A DNA stretch of 43,242 nt from Longimicrobiales bacterium (GTDB lineage Bacteria; Gemmatimonadota; Gemmatimonadetes; Longimicrobiales; Gaopeijiaceae), in assembly GCA_028280525.1 (NCBI GenBank), contig JANQLR010000309.1, positions 1 to 43,242 on the forward strand. The letters are read 5' to 3'. Each line of letters begins with the position of its first letter. The first letter of the stretch is position 1. A program made the position numbers and the translations under genes. A model generated the notes under the pieces. That model made no database searches and was not told the origin of the DNA. It worked only from the letters and a program-made list of their open reading frames with translations. Positions 1-8,093 of the stretch are shown piece after piece.

Positions 1-76
1 CGGCGCGGGCTCGAAGGCGGCCGGCTCTGGCGCGGGCTCGAAGGCGGCCGACTCCGGAGCGCGCTCGAACGCCGCC
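1..76 (-). repeat. 27-bp tandem repeat in the TPR protein tail
   Basis: Reading the minus strand, about 2.8 copies of a 27-bp unit encode AAFERAPES, AAFEPAPEP and AAFEPAP, and the array runs off the window edge. The units differ by a few substitutions. Copy number cannot be determined here. Confidence 0.75.
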
Positions 77-1500
77 TCTTCGACCGCATCTCCGAGGGCG
101 TCCGCCGCCGGAGACTCGATGGGCGAATCCTCGAAGACCCCAGGTGCAGCCACCGCCTCCTCGTCACCGAAGCCCGGCAGCGGAGCGGGGTCTTCCGGGA
201 GGGCGTCGTCCCCGTCATCGAATCCCGGGAGCGGCGTCGCATCCTCCTCGGGGTCGTCGTCGAAGCCGATCAGCGGAAGGTCGCCCCCCTCCGGGACGTC
301 GTCGTCCTCCTCCGGGCCGGCACCAAGGCCCCCTCCGAAGGCGCCGAACGAAGAGGCCATCGCCTCCAGCTCGGCCTCGGCGGCGTCCCGGTCCGGGTCA
401 CCGGGGAGGGTCGATCCCGGCTCGTCGCCGAGGGAGAATCCCTCGGCCCCCTCCGGCTCGGTCACTGGCGTCTCGGTCACCGGCGTCTCGGCGTCGCCCG
501 CGGCCCCCTCGGCCGGGGCGTCCGCTCCGATCTCGAAGCCGCCGATCTCGATCTCCCCGAAGCCGCCGAGGGCGTCCTCCTCTTCGGACCCGGACTCCGC
601 GGCGGGCGAGGTCGACTCGGCGACGGGCTCCTCCTCGATCGCCGTCTCCTCCCCGATCGCGGCCTCCTCCTCCTGCGCGCCGCCGATCGAGATCTCGGCG
701 AAGTCCGCCGATACCTCGATCCCGTCGTCGGAGACGCCGAGCTCCCCCGACTCCGTCGCGGCACCGGCTCCGGCGCCGACCCCGGCGTCATCGGAGACAT
801 AGGCGCCGAAGGAGGCGTCGGGTTCGACCTCGCCGAAGGAGGCGAAGGCATGATCCTCCGACTCCGTACCCCCCGAGAGCCGTCCCTCGGCGCCCTCGGG
901 GTCGAGTTCGCGGACCTTGGCGGCGAACGCCTCTGCCCGCTCGGTCTCCCCCTTCGTGGCAAGGATCGCGTGCCCCGCCAGTAGCTGTTCGATCGCCTCC
1001 TCGGTCCGGTCGTGCTGCTCGAACTGGGTGGCGATGGCCATCCGGATCTCGGTGTCGTCCGGTGCGAGATCGGCGAACTCGACGAGCGCCCGCAGCGCCT
1101 CGTCCAGGTCCCCGCCCGCCTGCATACGCTCGGCGTAGGTCAGGAAGTTCTGACGCGCGTCGACCAGGAAGCCCTGCGAGGCGCGAATCTGACCCATGCG
1201 CAGGAAGGCCCGGTGCCGGTCCGGGAGGTTCCGGAGGATCTTCTTGCAGACCGCGATCGCGTTGTTCGGGAGGTCGGCCTCGAGGTAGAGGTCGACGGCG
1301 GACTCGTAGCTGTCGACCGCCTCGTCGCTCTGCCCGGTGCGGGTGAAGAGGTCCCCGACCCGGTTGTACAGCCCGATGTCGGGCTGCTCCTCCTCGGCCA
1401 GCTTCTCGATCGCCTTCCCGTAGAGCTCGAGCGCCTTCCCCCACTCTTCCTTCTGCTCGTGGCGGCGGGCCTGCTCCTTGAGGCCTTCGATGCTGCTCAT
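1..1500 (-). CDS. TPR protein with acidic, Phe/Gly-rich low-complexity tail (3' end outside window)
   Basis: Reading from the ATG at 1500, the frame stays open for 500 codons to the window edge, so the C-terminus is missing. Residues 1 to about 215 are helical TPR-like repeats (starts MSSIEGLKEQARRHEQKEEW) resembling protein-interaction scaffolds. From about residue 220 the protein becomes a long acidic tail rich in Glu, Asp, Ala, Gly and Pro with recurring Phe-Gly pieces such as ASFGEVE and GGFGEIEIGG. It ends at the edge in 9-residue repeats of the type AAFEPAPEP. The start overlaps the stop of the formiminotransferase gene as ATGA, so the two are probably translationally coupled. No catalytic motif, signal peptide or membrane segment is visible. 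Function is unknown; a scaffold or regulatory role is only inference. That it is coding is well supported by the intact frame and the ATGA overlap. Confidence 0.85.
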   Translation of the reverse strand, partial: MSSIEGLKEQARRHEQKEEWGKALELYGKAIEKLAEEEQPDIGLYNRVGDLFTRTGQSDEAVDSYESAVDLYLEADLPNNAIAVCKKILRNLPDRHRAFLRMGQIRASQGFLVDARQNFLTYAERMQAGGDLDEALRALVEFADLAPDDTEIRMAIATQFEQHDRTEEAIEQLLAGHAILATKGETERAEAFAAKVRELDPEGAEGRLSGGTESEDHAFASFGEVEPDASFGAYVSDDAGVGAGAGAATESGELGVSDDGIEVSADFAEISIGGAQEEEAAIGEETAIEEEPVAESTSPAAESGSEEEDALGGFGEIEIGGFEIGADAPAEGAAGDAETPVTETPVTEPEGAEGFSLGDEPGSTLPGDPDRDAAEAELEAMASSFGAFGGGLGAGPEEDDDVPEGGDLPLIGFDDDPEEDATPLPGFDDGDDALPEDPAPLPGFGDEEAVAAPGVFEDSPIESPAADALGDAVEEAAFERAPESAAFEPAPEPAAFEPAP

Positions 1501-2534
1501 CTGGGGTCGCTGAACACCGGGAGGGGGTCAGAGAGGCCCCGCAGACGGGCGGCAGCCTCACGAATCGAATCCGGCACGTCCTCCCGGCCCTCGCACCACG
1601 CGGCAACGGCAGCGGCGTCGTCCGCAGCCGGGTGGGCGGCGCGATGCTCGGCGATGCGACGGGAGAGGAGGCGGGAGGGCGTGGCTCCGTAGAGTCGTAA
1701 TCTGTCGGCGGCTGCCGGGAGCACAAGTGCATCCGGGATCATGCCGATGACCTCCGTTTCCACGACCCGCCCGCCCGCCTCCTCCACCCGATCCTCGAGC
1801 GCACGGAAGACGGCCCACGGGTCGCGTCCCTCCACGCGCTCCAGATTCATCGAGATCTGGAGACGCCCGGAACTCTCCAGCGGGAGGGCGAGGGCGCGGA
1901 CGCCGGGGAAGCCCCCGCCCACCTCGCGAAGCGATCGGGCGATCTCGCGGGCCACCCCCTCCCCCACTCCCTCGACGAACACGTTCCACGCCAGGAGGAG
2001 GGGGCGCGCGCCGACGCAGGTCGCCCCCGCCGAGGGGTGCGGGCGATCGCGACCGGCGTCGAGGTCGGGGTGACGCCCCTCCGGCCACCCGTCCCGCAGC
2101 GCCTCCACCCCACCGCGCCTCAGCTCGGCCAGCCCCCGCCCGGGGGGCGTCGACGAATCGGCGTACCAGTAGACCGGGATTCCCAGCGCCTCCAGGCCGG
2201 CCCCGACGCGCCGGGCGGAGCGCTGAGCCACCGCACTCGGCGTCCCGGCGAGCGGGACGATCGGGAGGACGTCGAGCGCACCGATCCGCGGGTGGACCCC
2301 ACGGTGTTCGCGCAGGTCGATCCGGTCGCAGGCAATCTCCGCGACGGCGAGGGAGGCCGCCTCCACCCGCTCGGGGGATCCGATGAAGGTGAGAACGGAG
2401 CGGTGGTGGTCGGGGTCACCGGAGGCGTCGAGCAACTCGGCCCCCGCCGCGCGAACCGCCGCGGCGAGGGCCTCCAGGAGCTCGGGGTCTCGCCCGTCCG
2501 AGATGTTGGGAACGGCTTCGAGGAGTGCGCTCAT
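1497..2534 (-). CDS. Glutamate formimidoyltransferase (formiminotransferase domain only)
   Basis: This 345-residue protein matches the formiminotransferase family that moves the formimino group from N-formimino-L-glutamate to tetrahydrofolate in histidine breakdown. It opens with the family N-terminus (EAVPNISDGRDPE), then DPDHHRSVLTF around residue 42 and HRGVHPRIGALDVLPIVPL around residues 78-96, corresponding to the family HPRxGAxDVxPF region. It lacks the cyclodeaminase domain of mammalian FTCD, so cyclodeamination would need a separate protein. About 70 extra residues follow the core. It starts 24 bp after the FN3 lipoprotein stop and its TGA overlaps the next ATG (ATGA). No hut genes are nearby, so the pathway assignment rests on the family alone; a different one-carbon role is possible. 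Confidence 0.88.
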   Translation of the reverse strand: MSALLEAVPNISDGRDPELLEALAAAVRAAGAELLDASGDPDHHRSVLTFIGSPERVEAASLAVAEIACDRIDLREHRGVHPRIGALDVLPIVPLAGTPSAVAQRSARRVGAGLEALGIPVYWYADSSTPPGRGLAELRRGGVEALRDGWPEGRHPDLDAGRDRPHPSAGATCVGARPLLLAWNVFVEGVGEGVAREIARSLREVGGGFPGVRALALPLESSGRLQISMNLERVEGRDPWAVFRALEDRVEEAGGRVVETEVIGMIPDALVLPAAADRLRLYGATPSRLLSRRIAEHRAAHPAADDAAAVAAWCEGREDVPDSIREAAARLRGLSDPLPVFSDPR

Positions 2535-2558
2535 TCCTCGAAGATATCGCCTTCCCCG

Positions 2559-3755
2559 TCAGCCGCCCCCACGGAGGCGGGCCGAAGTCCCGTCCATCCT
2601 CAGCAGCGCCGGATTCCCCGGCTGCAGCTGCCACGCCCAGTCGAAGATCACCAGCGGGACGTCGTCCTGGTCGAAGCCGAGGGTGACGACCCGGATGGTC
2701 GCGTAGCGCGGCTGGTTGTCCGCGCCCGGGACGCGAAGGACGTAGCTCGTCTGACTCTCCAGGAAGAGATCCTGCGCGACGTACCCGGTCTGCGGCGCGA
2801 AGCGGAGATCGGTGCAGGTCGCGTCCGCGCCCGGGCCGCACCGGAGGGCGGTCGTCGCCCACGCGGTGGGGTGGACCGTCGTCCCCGGACCCGGGACGAG
2901 CCACCAGCCCTCGCTGTCGACCTCGAGTCGGAAGTGGCGGAGCGGGTCGCTCCCGGCGACGATCGGGTTCGAACCCTCGTCGGACTGGAAGACGAAGCCC
3001 GATGCGATCGGATCGCTGAACCAGTCGAAGAGGACCTCCCCATGGAAGTCCGGACGGGGTGTGCCGGTCGCGGTCGCGCTGCCGGCGCTCTCGTGCCCGT
3101 CCAGGTCGACCGACGAGACGTAGTAGCCGTACGTCACCCCGTTCTCGGCGAGCTCGTCGAGGAAGCCCTCGGAGTCCGTCTCGCCGAGGAGGAAGCCGAC
3201 ACCGTCGATCTCGACCCATACGCGGTAGTGCGAGAAGTCCAGCACCTCCCGGGCCCGCGCATCCCAACGCAGATAGAGCGAACCGTCGAGCGCGACCACC
3301 TCGACGTCCCCGGGAACGGGGGGCGGGGTGAAGCGGGGCACGAAGACGCGAACGGTCGCCCGCGACCCCGTCTCGACTCCGAAGTCGTCGACCGCGGCGA
3401 CGTAGTACTCGTACTCGACCTCTTCGCTGAGGTTGATGTCCCGGTACTCGCAGAAGGCGTCGACGCAGCTCGAGACCTCGGCAATCAGGAACCAGTCTGG
3501 ATCGGCGACGCGCTTCGAGTAGACGCGGAAGGCCTCGCCATTCCAGAACTGGCCGAACTCCCAGCTCACGGTGACGGCGCCGGCGTAGTAGCGAGCGTCC
3601 ACCGCCACCGGGGCGTCCGGGGCACCGGTCCCCGGATCCACCGGGACGAAGACGGTATCCGTCTCACACCCCGCGAGCGCGAAGGCGAGCGCCGTCATGA
3701 TGAGCCCCGCCCAGAGATCGCGTCGACACCACCTCGACCCAATTCGCCACATCAT
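2559..3755 (-). CDS. Lipoprotein with two fibronectin type III-like domains
   Basis: A 398-residue protein. Residues 1-30 are a lipoprotein signal: basic n-region, hydrophobic stretch, and lipobox LAGC with the lipidated Cys at 30. Two FN3-like domains follow, at roughly 46-135 and 140-232, with the typical pattern of VTVSWEF...YRVY...YEYYVAAVDDFG and LYLRWDA...YRVWVEI...YGYYVSSVDLDGHES. The last 165 residues form a beta-rich domain I do not recognise, with two Cys near CGPGADATC that could form a disulfide. It is probably anchored in a membrane facing the periplasm or surface. Function is unknown. It lies 24 bp upstream of the formiminotransferase gene and 243 bp downstream of lptD, so it may be transcribed separately from lptD. 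Two adjacent ATG codons at 3755 and 3752 are both possible starts. Confidence 0.85.
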   Translation of the reverse strand: MMWRIGSRWCRRDLWAGLIMTALAFALAGCETDTVFVPVDPGTGAPDAPVAVDARYYAGAVTVSWEFGQFWNGEAFRVYSKRVADPDWFLIAEVSSCVDAFCEYRDINLSEEVEYEYYVAAVDDFGVETGSRATVRVFVPRFTPPPVPGDVEVVALDGSLYLRWDARAREVLDFSHYRVWVEIDGVGFLLGETDSEGFLDELAENGVTYGYYVSSVDLDGHESAGSATATGTPRPDFHGEVLFDWFSDPIASGFVFQSDEGSNPIVAGSDPLRHFRLEVDSEGWWLVPGPGTTVHPTAWATTALRCGPGADATCTDLRFAPQTGYVAQDLFLESQTSYVLRVPGADNQPRYATIRVVTLGFDQDDVPLVIFDWAWQLQPGNPALLRMDGTSARLRGGG

Positions 3756-3897
3756 CGTCCTGTCCTCGATCGAATCGTCCTCGCTCTCCCGAGTCCCGGG
3801 AGGCCGACCTTCATGAGAGCAGGGGGCGTACCAGACCGCCGGAGGCGCACAACTGAGCCGTTTTCGGCGGTTCGCAGGGGAGCCGGAGTGGAGAAGC

Positions 3898-3913
3898 GTC
3901 CTCCCCGGAGGAC
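3898..3913 (-). terminator. Perfect 7-bp-stem hairpin downstream of lptD
   Basis: In the 243-bp gap after lptD, GTCCTCC and GGAGGAC pair perfectly around a 2-nt loop (or 6 bp around 4 nt), about 86 nt past the lptD stop. A second small stem, GCCG-TTTT-CGGC, lies at 3857-3868. There is no T-tract, so this is only a candidate transcription end for the lptD run. I see no gene in the gap. Confidence 0.3.
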
Positions 3914-3998
3914 AGGCGCACTGCCCGGGGTGTGTCGTGTCGGCGAGCTCCGGCGGCGCGGACGCGTACCGATTCCCCGCCCCCCGGCGCCTGTGGGC

Positions 3999-6900
3999 TC
4001 AGCGACGGCTGCGGTTCAGGACGTTGTTCCGCTGCTCGTAGTCGAAGTTGAGGTCCCGGTTGTCGATCAGGGAGACCTCGAAGCGGAAGACCCAGTTGCC
4101 GTTGACCGCCTGCACGAGGTCGAAGTTCGCCCGCCAGCGATGGAGGTCGCGGCTCAGCCGGATCGTGTGATCGTTGAAGCGGCTGTTGGAGAAGTCGTAG
4201 GAGGTGTTCCAGCTCATCTCCCACATCTCGGTGGGCTGGAGCCGAAGCTGTGCTCGCAGCGACGAGCTCTCGGCCGCGCGGTTCATCGAGTACCCCAGGT
4301 TCGCGGACCACTCCCCGATCCCCGAGCTGGAGGAGCGGCGGTTCCCGACCGTCCGGTTTCCGGGGAGCATGGAGGTCTCGTCGGCGCCCGCAAGGCCGAG
4401 CACGTCGTCCTCCAGGAAGTCGCCCTCCTCCTCCTCGAAGAGCTCGTCCTCGTCGCGCTCGTCCTCGTCGCCCTCCCCGCGGCCGGCCAGCCCGAGGAGC
4501 CGGAAGATCGAGGACCGGTTGGAGAGCTGGAAGTTGAGGTTGAGCCGCGCGAGTCGCGGGGAGAAGCGGCGCTCCGTCTGGGCGGGGTCGTCGCCAACCT
4601 GCACGTCCTCGAAAAGGTCGTGCGCCATCTGGATCTGCAGTCCGCGCAGAAAGTCGGAGGAGATCGTGTTGTCGAGCGTCGTCGTGGTGAAGCCGTCGAT
4701 GAAGGAGCGCGGCAGAGAGTCCGGGTTCACGAAGTCGTAGGTAAGCGCCCGGGTATTGACCGAGAGGAGGTTGACGACCTCGCCCTGCTCGAGCCGACGC
4801 GGCTCGTCCGGGTCGACCGGGTCCGCTGCCGCCGCGTCGACCGAGTCGGCGAGCGCCGCGACATCCACGCTCCCCGCCTCCCCCAGCGCCGGGTCGGGAT
4901 CGTCGCCGGCCCCGGCCTCCGCATCCGGCCCCGGTGGCCGCCGCTTCGCCTCGAAGGTCTGGTTGAGCCCGACGGTCAGCACGTTGCGGGGCTGGAGGTT
5001 GCGAGAGCCAAAGACCTGCTCCTGCAGCTCGTTCGGTTCGATCTCCGGAGACCAGTCGTAGCTCATGCTGGGGGTGATCTTGTGGCGGACGCGCTCGTAG
5101 CCGCCGAAGCCGGGGAAGAAGCCGAAGAGGTCTGCGTTGAGCTGCGCACCGAAGGAGAGCTGGCTCGGGGCCGCCACGAACGACTGCGCATTCTCGATGG
5201 TGTTCGAACGGCGCTGCCTGCCCGAGAACTGGATGCGCGGGGTAAAGGTCGTGGTCCCGATCAGTCGCTTCTGGTAGTTGAGTGACCCGGACCACCGGAT
5301 GTTCTCCTGCCGCGTGTCGACGATCCGTACCGAGTCCTCCTCCAGACCCAGGTGACGCGCCCACGCCGGAGTCCAGAAGGCGGCGAGCCCCTGCTCCGCC
5401 ACATCTCCGGCGAAGAAGGCGGCGCTGTCGAGCGCCACGTCGAACGCGTCGGACCGTTCGTAATTCACGTTCCCGGTTAGCTGCAGGTTCCCGAGGTTCA
5501 GCGACGAGTTGACCCCGAGCCGCATGTTCCCGGTGTTGTTTCGGGTCGAATCCAGCCCGAAGTCCGAGGTCGTCAGCTGAAGCCTCGTCGACCCCGCCAG
5601 CGTCATGTTGTTGTACCACCGCGCCTGCGAGGCCGGTGCGGGGAGTAGGGTGACCGTGGCGACGGAGAGACTCCCGTTCGGGAGCGTCTGCTCGACGCGG
5701 TCGTCGTTGAGGAACTGACGCCGGTTCGCCGAAAGCTGGAGGTTCCCCCAGTCGAAGCGGTGGTTCAGACCCCCCTCGGAGTCGACCGACTGGGTGACCT
5801 CGGCGGGGTTGAAGGAGTTATTGGCGATGAACTCCGACGACGAGGCGAAGCTCATGCGCCCCCGGAAGCTGGTGCGCTCCGAGATCTGCCACTGGTGGCG
5901 AGTGTTCAGCGTCGTCTCCGTCCCGCCGTTGGCGCGCCAGAACTGCCGGAAGTCGAGCGAGCCCTCGAGGAACTGCCGAAGCCAGCGGTAGCGGACCGAT
6001 CCGGTCAGCGCGGTGAAGTTCTCGTCGAACCAGTCGAAGGCGAGCGTCGCGTCCGAGTAGTCGTTGATCGCCCAGTAGTAGCCGACGTTGCTGACCCGCC
6101 GCCGGTAGCCCCCGGAGGAGCGTACGATGTCGTTGACGCTGAAGCGCGGCGCGAGGATCCCGCTCGACCGCTCGGATTGGGTGTTCTGGGCGATGAAGGG
6201 GAGCCAGAAGACGGGGACGTCCGCGAAGTAGAGCCGGACGTTTCGGGCGACGATCGTCCCCCCGCTCGTCCACTTGTACTCCTCGGCCTGGAAGTGGTAG
6301 TGCGGCTCCTCCTCGTCACAGGAGGTGAACATGAGGTGCGAGCCGAAGGTCCGGCCGGCGGAGATCTCCCGCAGATCCCCGCGGATGTTCCACTCCCCGC
6401 CCTCGGTCACGCGGGTCCTCGCGTCCCTCGCTGCGCCGATCTCCGTGTCGGTGTTGAACTTCGCGATCTGCGCGGTGAGCGGCTCACCGGTCGACGGCAC
6501 GATGATCGCCTCGCCCCCGCGGAAGAGGACGTCGCCGCTCTCCTGATCGTAGTCGATCGTGTCCGACTCCATCCGGGTGCCGTCGGACATGAGCGTCTGC
6601 GCCGCCTGCGTGGAGTCGCCCACCAGGAAGAGCCGGGAGCGACGCGCGTCCCAGGTGGCCTCGGTCCCGGCGTACTGCGTGACCTCGTAGCCCTCCAGCT
6701 CGAGGAGGGCGAGCATGATCGAGTCGGCGCCGGGGAGGGTGACCGTCTGCTCCGCCGCGCGGGTGGCGCGGACGGCGAGGCGGGCCGAATCGGCGGAGAT
6801 GTTCGCCGAATCGACGCCCGGAGCGCGGTCGAGGAGCCGAAGCCGCTCGGCGAGACGCTGCTCCACGGTCAGCGTGTCGGCCCCGGCGGCGGCTCCACTC

Positions 6901-7013
6901 CCCCGCGCCTGACCCGCCACCTCGGTCGGGGCTCCCGCCGCGACGCCCAGGACGAGCACGAGGAGCGAAGGGAGGAGGAGACTCGCGCCGAATCGGGGCG
7001 CCCGCCTCCTCAT
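3999..7013 (-). CDS. lptD: LptD-like LPS-assembly outer-membrane protein
   Basis: A 1004-residue protein with a Sec signal peptide (residues about 1-34, ending near GQ). A periplasmic OstA/LptA-like beta-jellyroll follows at about 100-230, with an LptD hallmark segment at about 225-300: SHLMFTSCDEEEPHYHF, then GTIVARNVRLYFADVPVFWLPF and RSSGILAPRFSV, then YYWAINDYSDATLAFDW. The rest looks like a large beta-barrel of alternating polar and aromatic residues. It would insert LPS into the outer leaflet together with LptE. Oddities are two acidic insertions in the barrel (about residues 689-748 and 841-873) and a C-terminus ending in RSRR rather than an aromatic residue. It overlaps tatC by ATGA (7010-7013). 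No other lpt genes are present. Family assignment is strong; exact function in this lineage is inferred. Confidence 0.88.
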   Translation of the reverse strand: MRRRAPRFGASLLLPSLLVLVLGVAAGAPTEVAGQARGSGAAAGADTLTVEQRLAERLRLLDRAPGVDSANISADSARLAVRATRAAEQTVTLPGADSIMLALLELEGYEVTQYAGTEATWDARRSRLFLVGDSTQAAQTLMSDGTRMESDTIDYDQESGDVLFRGGEAIIVPSTGEPLTAQIAKFNTDTEIGAARDARTRVTEGGEWNIRGDLREISAGRTFGSHLMFTSCDEEEPHYHFQAEEYKWTSGGTIVARNVRLYFADVPVFWLPFIAQNTQSERSSGILAPRFSVNDIVRSSGGYRRRVSNVGYYWAINDYSDATLAFDWFDENFTALTGSVRYRWLRQFLEGSLDFRQFWRANGGTETTLNTRHQWQISERTSFRGRMSFASSSEFIANNSFNPAEVTQSVDSEGGLNHRFDWGNLQLSANRRQFLNDDRVEQTLPNGSLSVATVTLLPAPASQARWYNNMTLAGSTRLQLTTSDFGLDSTRNNTGNMRLGVNSSLNLGNLQLTGNVNYERSDAFDVALDSAAFFAGDVAEQGLAAFWTPAWARHLGLEEDSVRIVDTRQENIRWSGSLNYQKRLIGTTTFTPRIQFSGRQRRSNTIENAQSFVAAPSQLSFGAQLNADLFGFFPGFGGYERVRHKITPSMSYDWSPEIEPNELQEQVFGSRNLQPRNVLTVGLNQTFEAKRRPPGPDAEAGAGDDPDPALGEAGSVDVAALADSVDAAAADPVDPDEPRRLEQGEVVNLLSVNTRALTYDFVNPDSLPRSFIDGFTTTTLDNTISSDFLRGLQIQMAHDLFEDVQVGDDPAQTERRFSPRLARLNLNFQLSNRSSIFRLLGLAGRGEGDEDERDEDELFEEEEGDFLEDDVLGLAGADETSMLPGNRTVGNRRSSSSGIGEWSANLGYSMNRAAESSSLRAQLRLQPTEMWEMSWNTSYDFSNSRFNDHTIRLSRDLHRWRANFDLVQAVNGNWVFRFEVSLIDNRDLNFDYEQRNNVLNRSRR

Positions 7014-7825
7014 CGGTCCATCTCGACCGACTCCGGCGCCGGGCCGGGCGGCTGGATCGTGTGCTCTTCTTCCTCCTCCTGCGCGCGGCCCTTGTCGCGC
7101 CAGACGAGGACGGAGAGGAGGATCGAGAACTCGTAGAGGAAGACGAGCGGGACCATCATCAGGACAGTGACCATGATGAGGTCACCCGGGGAGAGGAGAC
7201 TCGCCAGGATGGTGATGACGACGATGGCGTGGCGCCGCTTCGTCCGCAGGAAGTTCGGGGTGACGATCCCGAAGGCGGAGAGAATGAGGACGACGATCGG
7301 GAGTTCGAAGAGGAGCCCGAAGCCGAGGAGGAGGCGGGTGACGAAGGAGAGGTACTCCCCCGCCGTGTAGGCGGCCTCGAGGTACTCCACCTGAATCCCC
7401 GCGAGGAAGCGCAGGGTGACCGGAAGCGCGTACTCGTAGGCGCCCCACACGCCGGCGGCGAAGAAGCCGACCCCGCCGTAGAGCGCCGGGACGATGATGT
7501 TGCGCTCCCGCTTCTCGAGGGCCGGCGACAGGAAGGCCCAGATCTGCCAGAGGATCACCGGGAAGCCGAGGATGAGACCGCCCAGCAGGGTGAAGCGCAG
7601 GATGAAGAAGAAGGATCCGGTCGGCCCCAGGATGAGGAGCTTGTCCGTCTCCAGAATGTCGATCGCCGGCTCGATAAGGAGACTGATCAGCTCGAAGCGG
7701 ACGATCAGCCAGTACGAGATCCCGGAGGCGACGATGAGTGCCGCGATCGACTTGAAGATCCGCCAGCGCAGCTCCTCGAGGTGATCGAGGAAGGGCATCT
7801 CGCCCCGGGAGGGCACCTTCGACAT
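7010..7825 (-). CDS. tatC: Twin-arginine translocase subunit TatC
   Basis: 271 residues, normal TatC length. It begins with the conserved cytoplasmic motif MPFLDHLEELRWRIFKS (residues 10-26), which helps bind twin-arginine signal peptides. About six membrane helices follow, including the family pattern PTGSFFFILRFTLLGGLILGFPVILWQIWAFLSPAL and, later, ASLLSPGD before the last helices. The C-terminal tail is acidic (EEEEEH). TatC is the receptor of the Tat pathway for exporting folded proteins across the inner membrane. tatA/tatB are not in the window. Its stop overlaps the lptD start (ATGA). The start codon directly abuts the left end of the inverted-repeat element at 7827-8093, so its upstream signals must come from inside that element or from nrdR read-through. 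Confidence 0.96.
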   Translation of the reverse strand: MSKVPSRGEMPFLDHLEELRWRIFKSIAALIVASGISYWLIVRFELISLLIEPAIDILETDKLLILGPTGSFFFILRFTLLGGLILGFPVILWQIWAFLSPALEKRERNIIVPALYGGVGFFAAGVWGAYEYALPVTLRFLAGIQVEYLEAAYTAGEYLSFVTRLLLGFGLLFELPIVVLILSAFGIVTPNFLRTKRRHAIVVITILASLLSPGDLIMVTVLMMVPLVFLYEFSILLSVLVWRDKGRAQEEEEEHTIQPPGPAPESVEMDR

Positions 7826-7826
7826 C

Positions 7827-8093
7827 AGGGCCTGTTCACACTGCGGGGAGCACCGCTGCCGAGGCCGTTTCGTCGGCTGGCCAGGAAGCGCGAGCGATGC
7901 GTAGCACCGCTACGTGACCGAGCGATGACGCCGCCAGCCGGCGAAACGGCCCGGCCCGGGAGGGGGGCGGCTGAGATCGCGCCCCTCTGCGTTGCCCGTC
8001 GCTCATTTGACGCTGCCAAACTTCGCTCCTCCCGTCTGGACGGGCACGATTTCCGCCGCAACAGCGGTGATCCCCACAATGTGAACAGGCCCT
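7827..8093. mobile_element. MITE-like inverted-repeat element between nrdR and tatC
   Basis: A 267-bp element bounded by 35-bp terminal inverted repeats at 7827-7861 and 8059-8093 (30 of 35 positions match; outermost arm AGGGCCTGTTCACA). Inside lies a second inverted repeat, 7863-7881 against 7933-7951 (18 of 19 match, core GGCCGTTTCG). At its centre is a small hairpin, CGTAGC-ACC-GCTACG, at 7900-7914, flanked by a direct repeat CGAGCGATG. No transposase is encoded. The structure is that of a non-autonomous transposable element or large structured RNA repeat; the family is not determined. I see no clear target-site duplication. The right end overlaps the nrdR stop codon and the left end abuts the tatC start, so it fills the whole gap. 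An open frame on the minus strand runs through it but looks like a by-product of GC-rich sequence. Confidence 0.8.

Noticed and set aside
2037-5285. A 1082-codon plus-strand frame antisense to the formiminotransferase, FN3 and LptD genes
   Set aside because: Low-complexity Arg/Glu/Val-rich translation crossing three convincingly coding genes on the other strand.
7825-8079. An 84-codon minus-strand frame inside the inverted-repeat element, ending at the tatC start
   Set aside because: It starts at TTG, is Arg/Ser/Ala-rich without a domain, and is simply the read-through of the repeat. No transposase motif was found.
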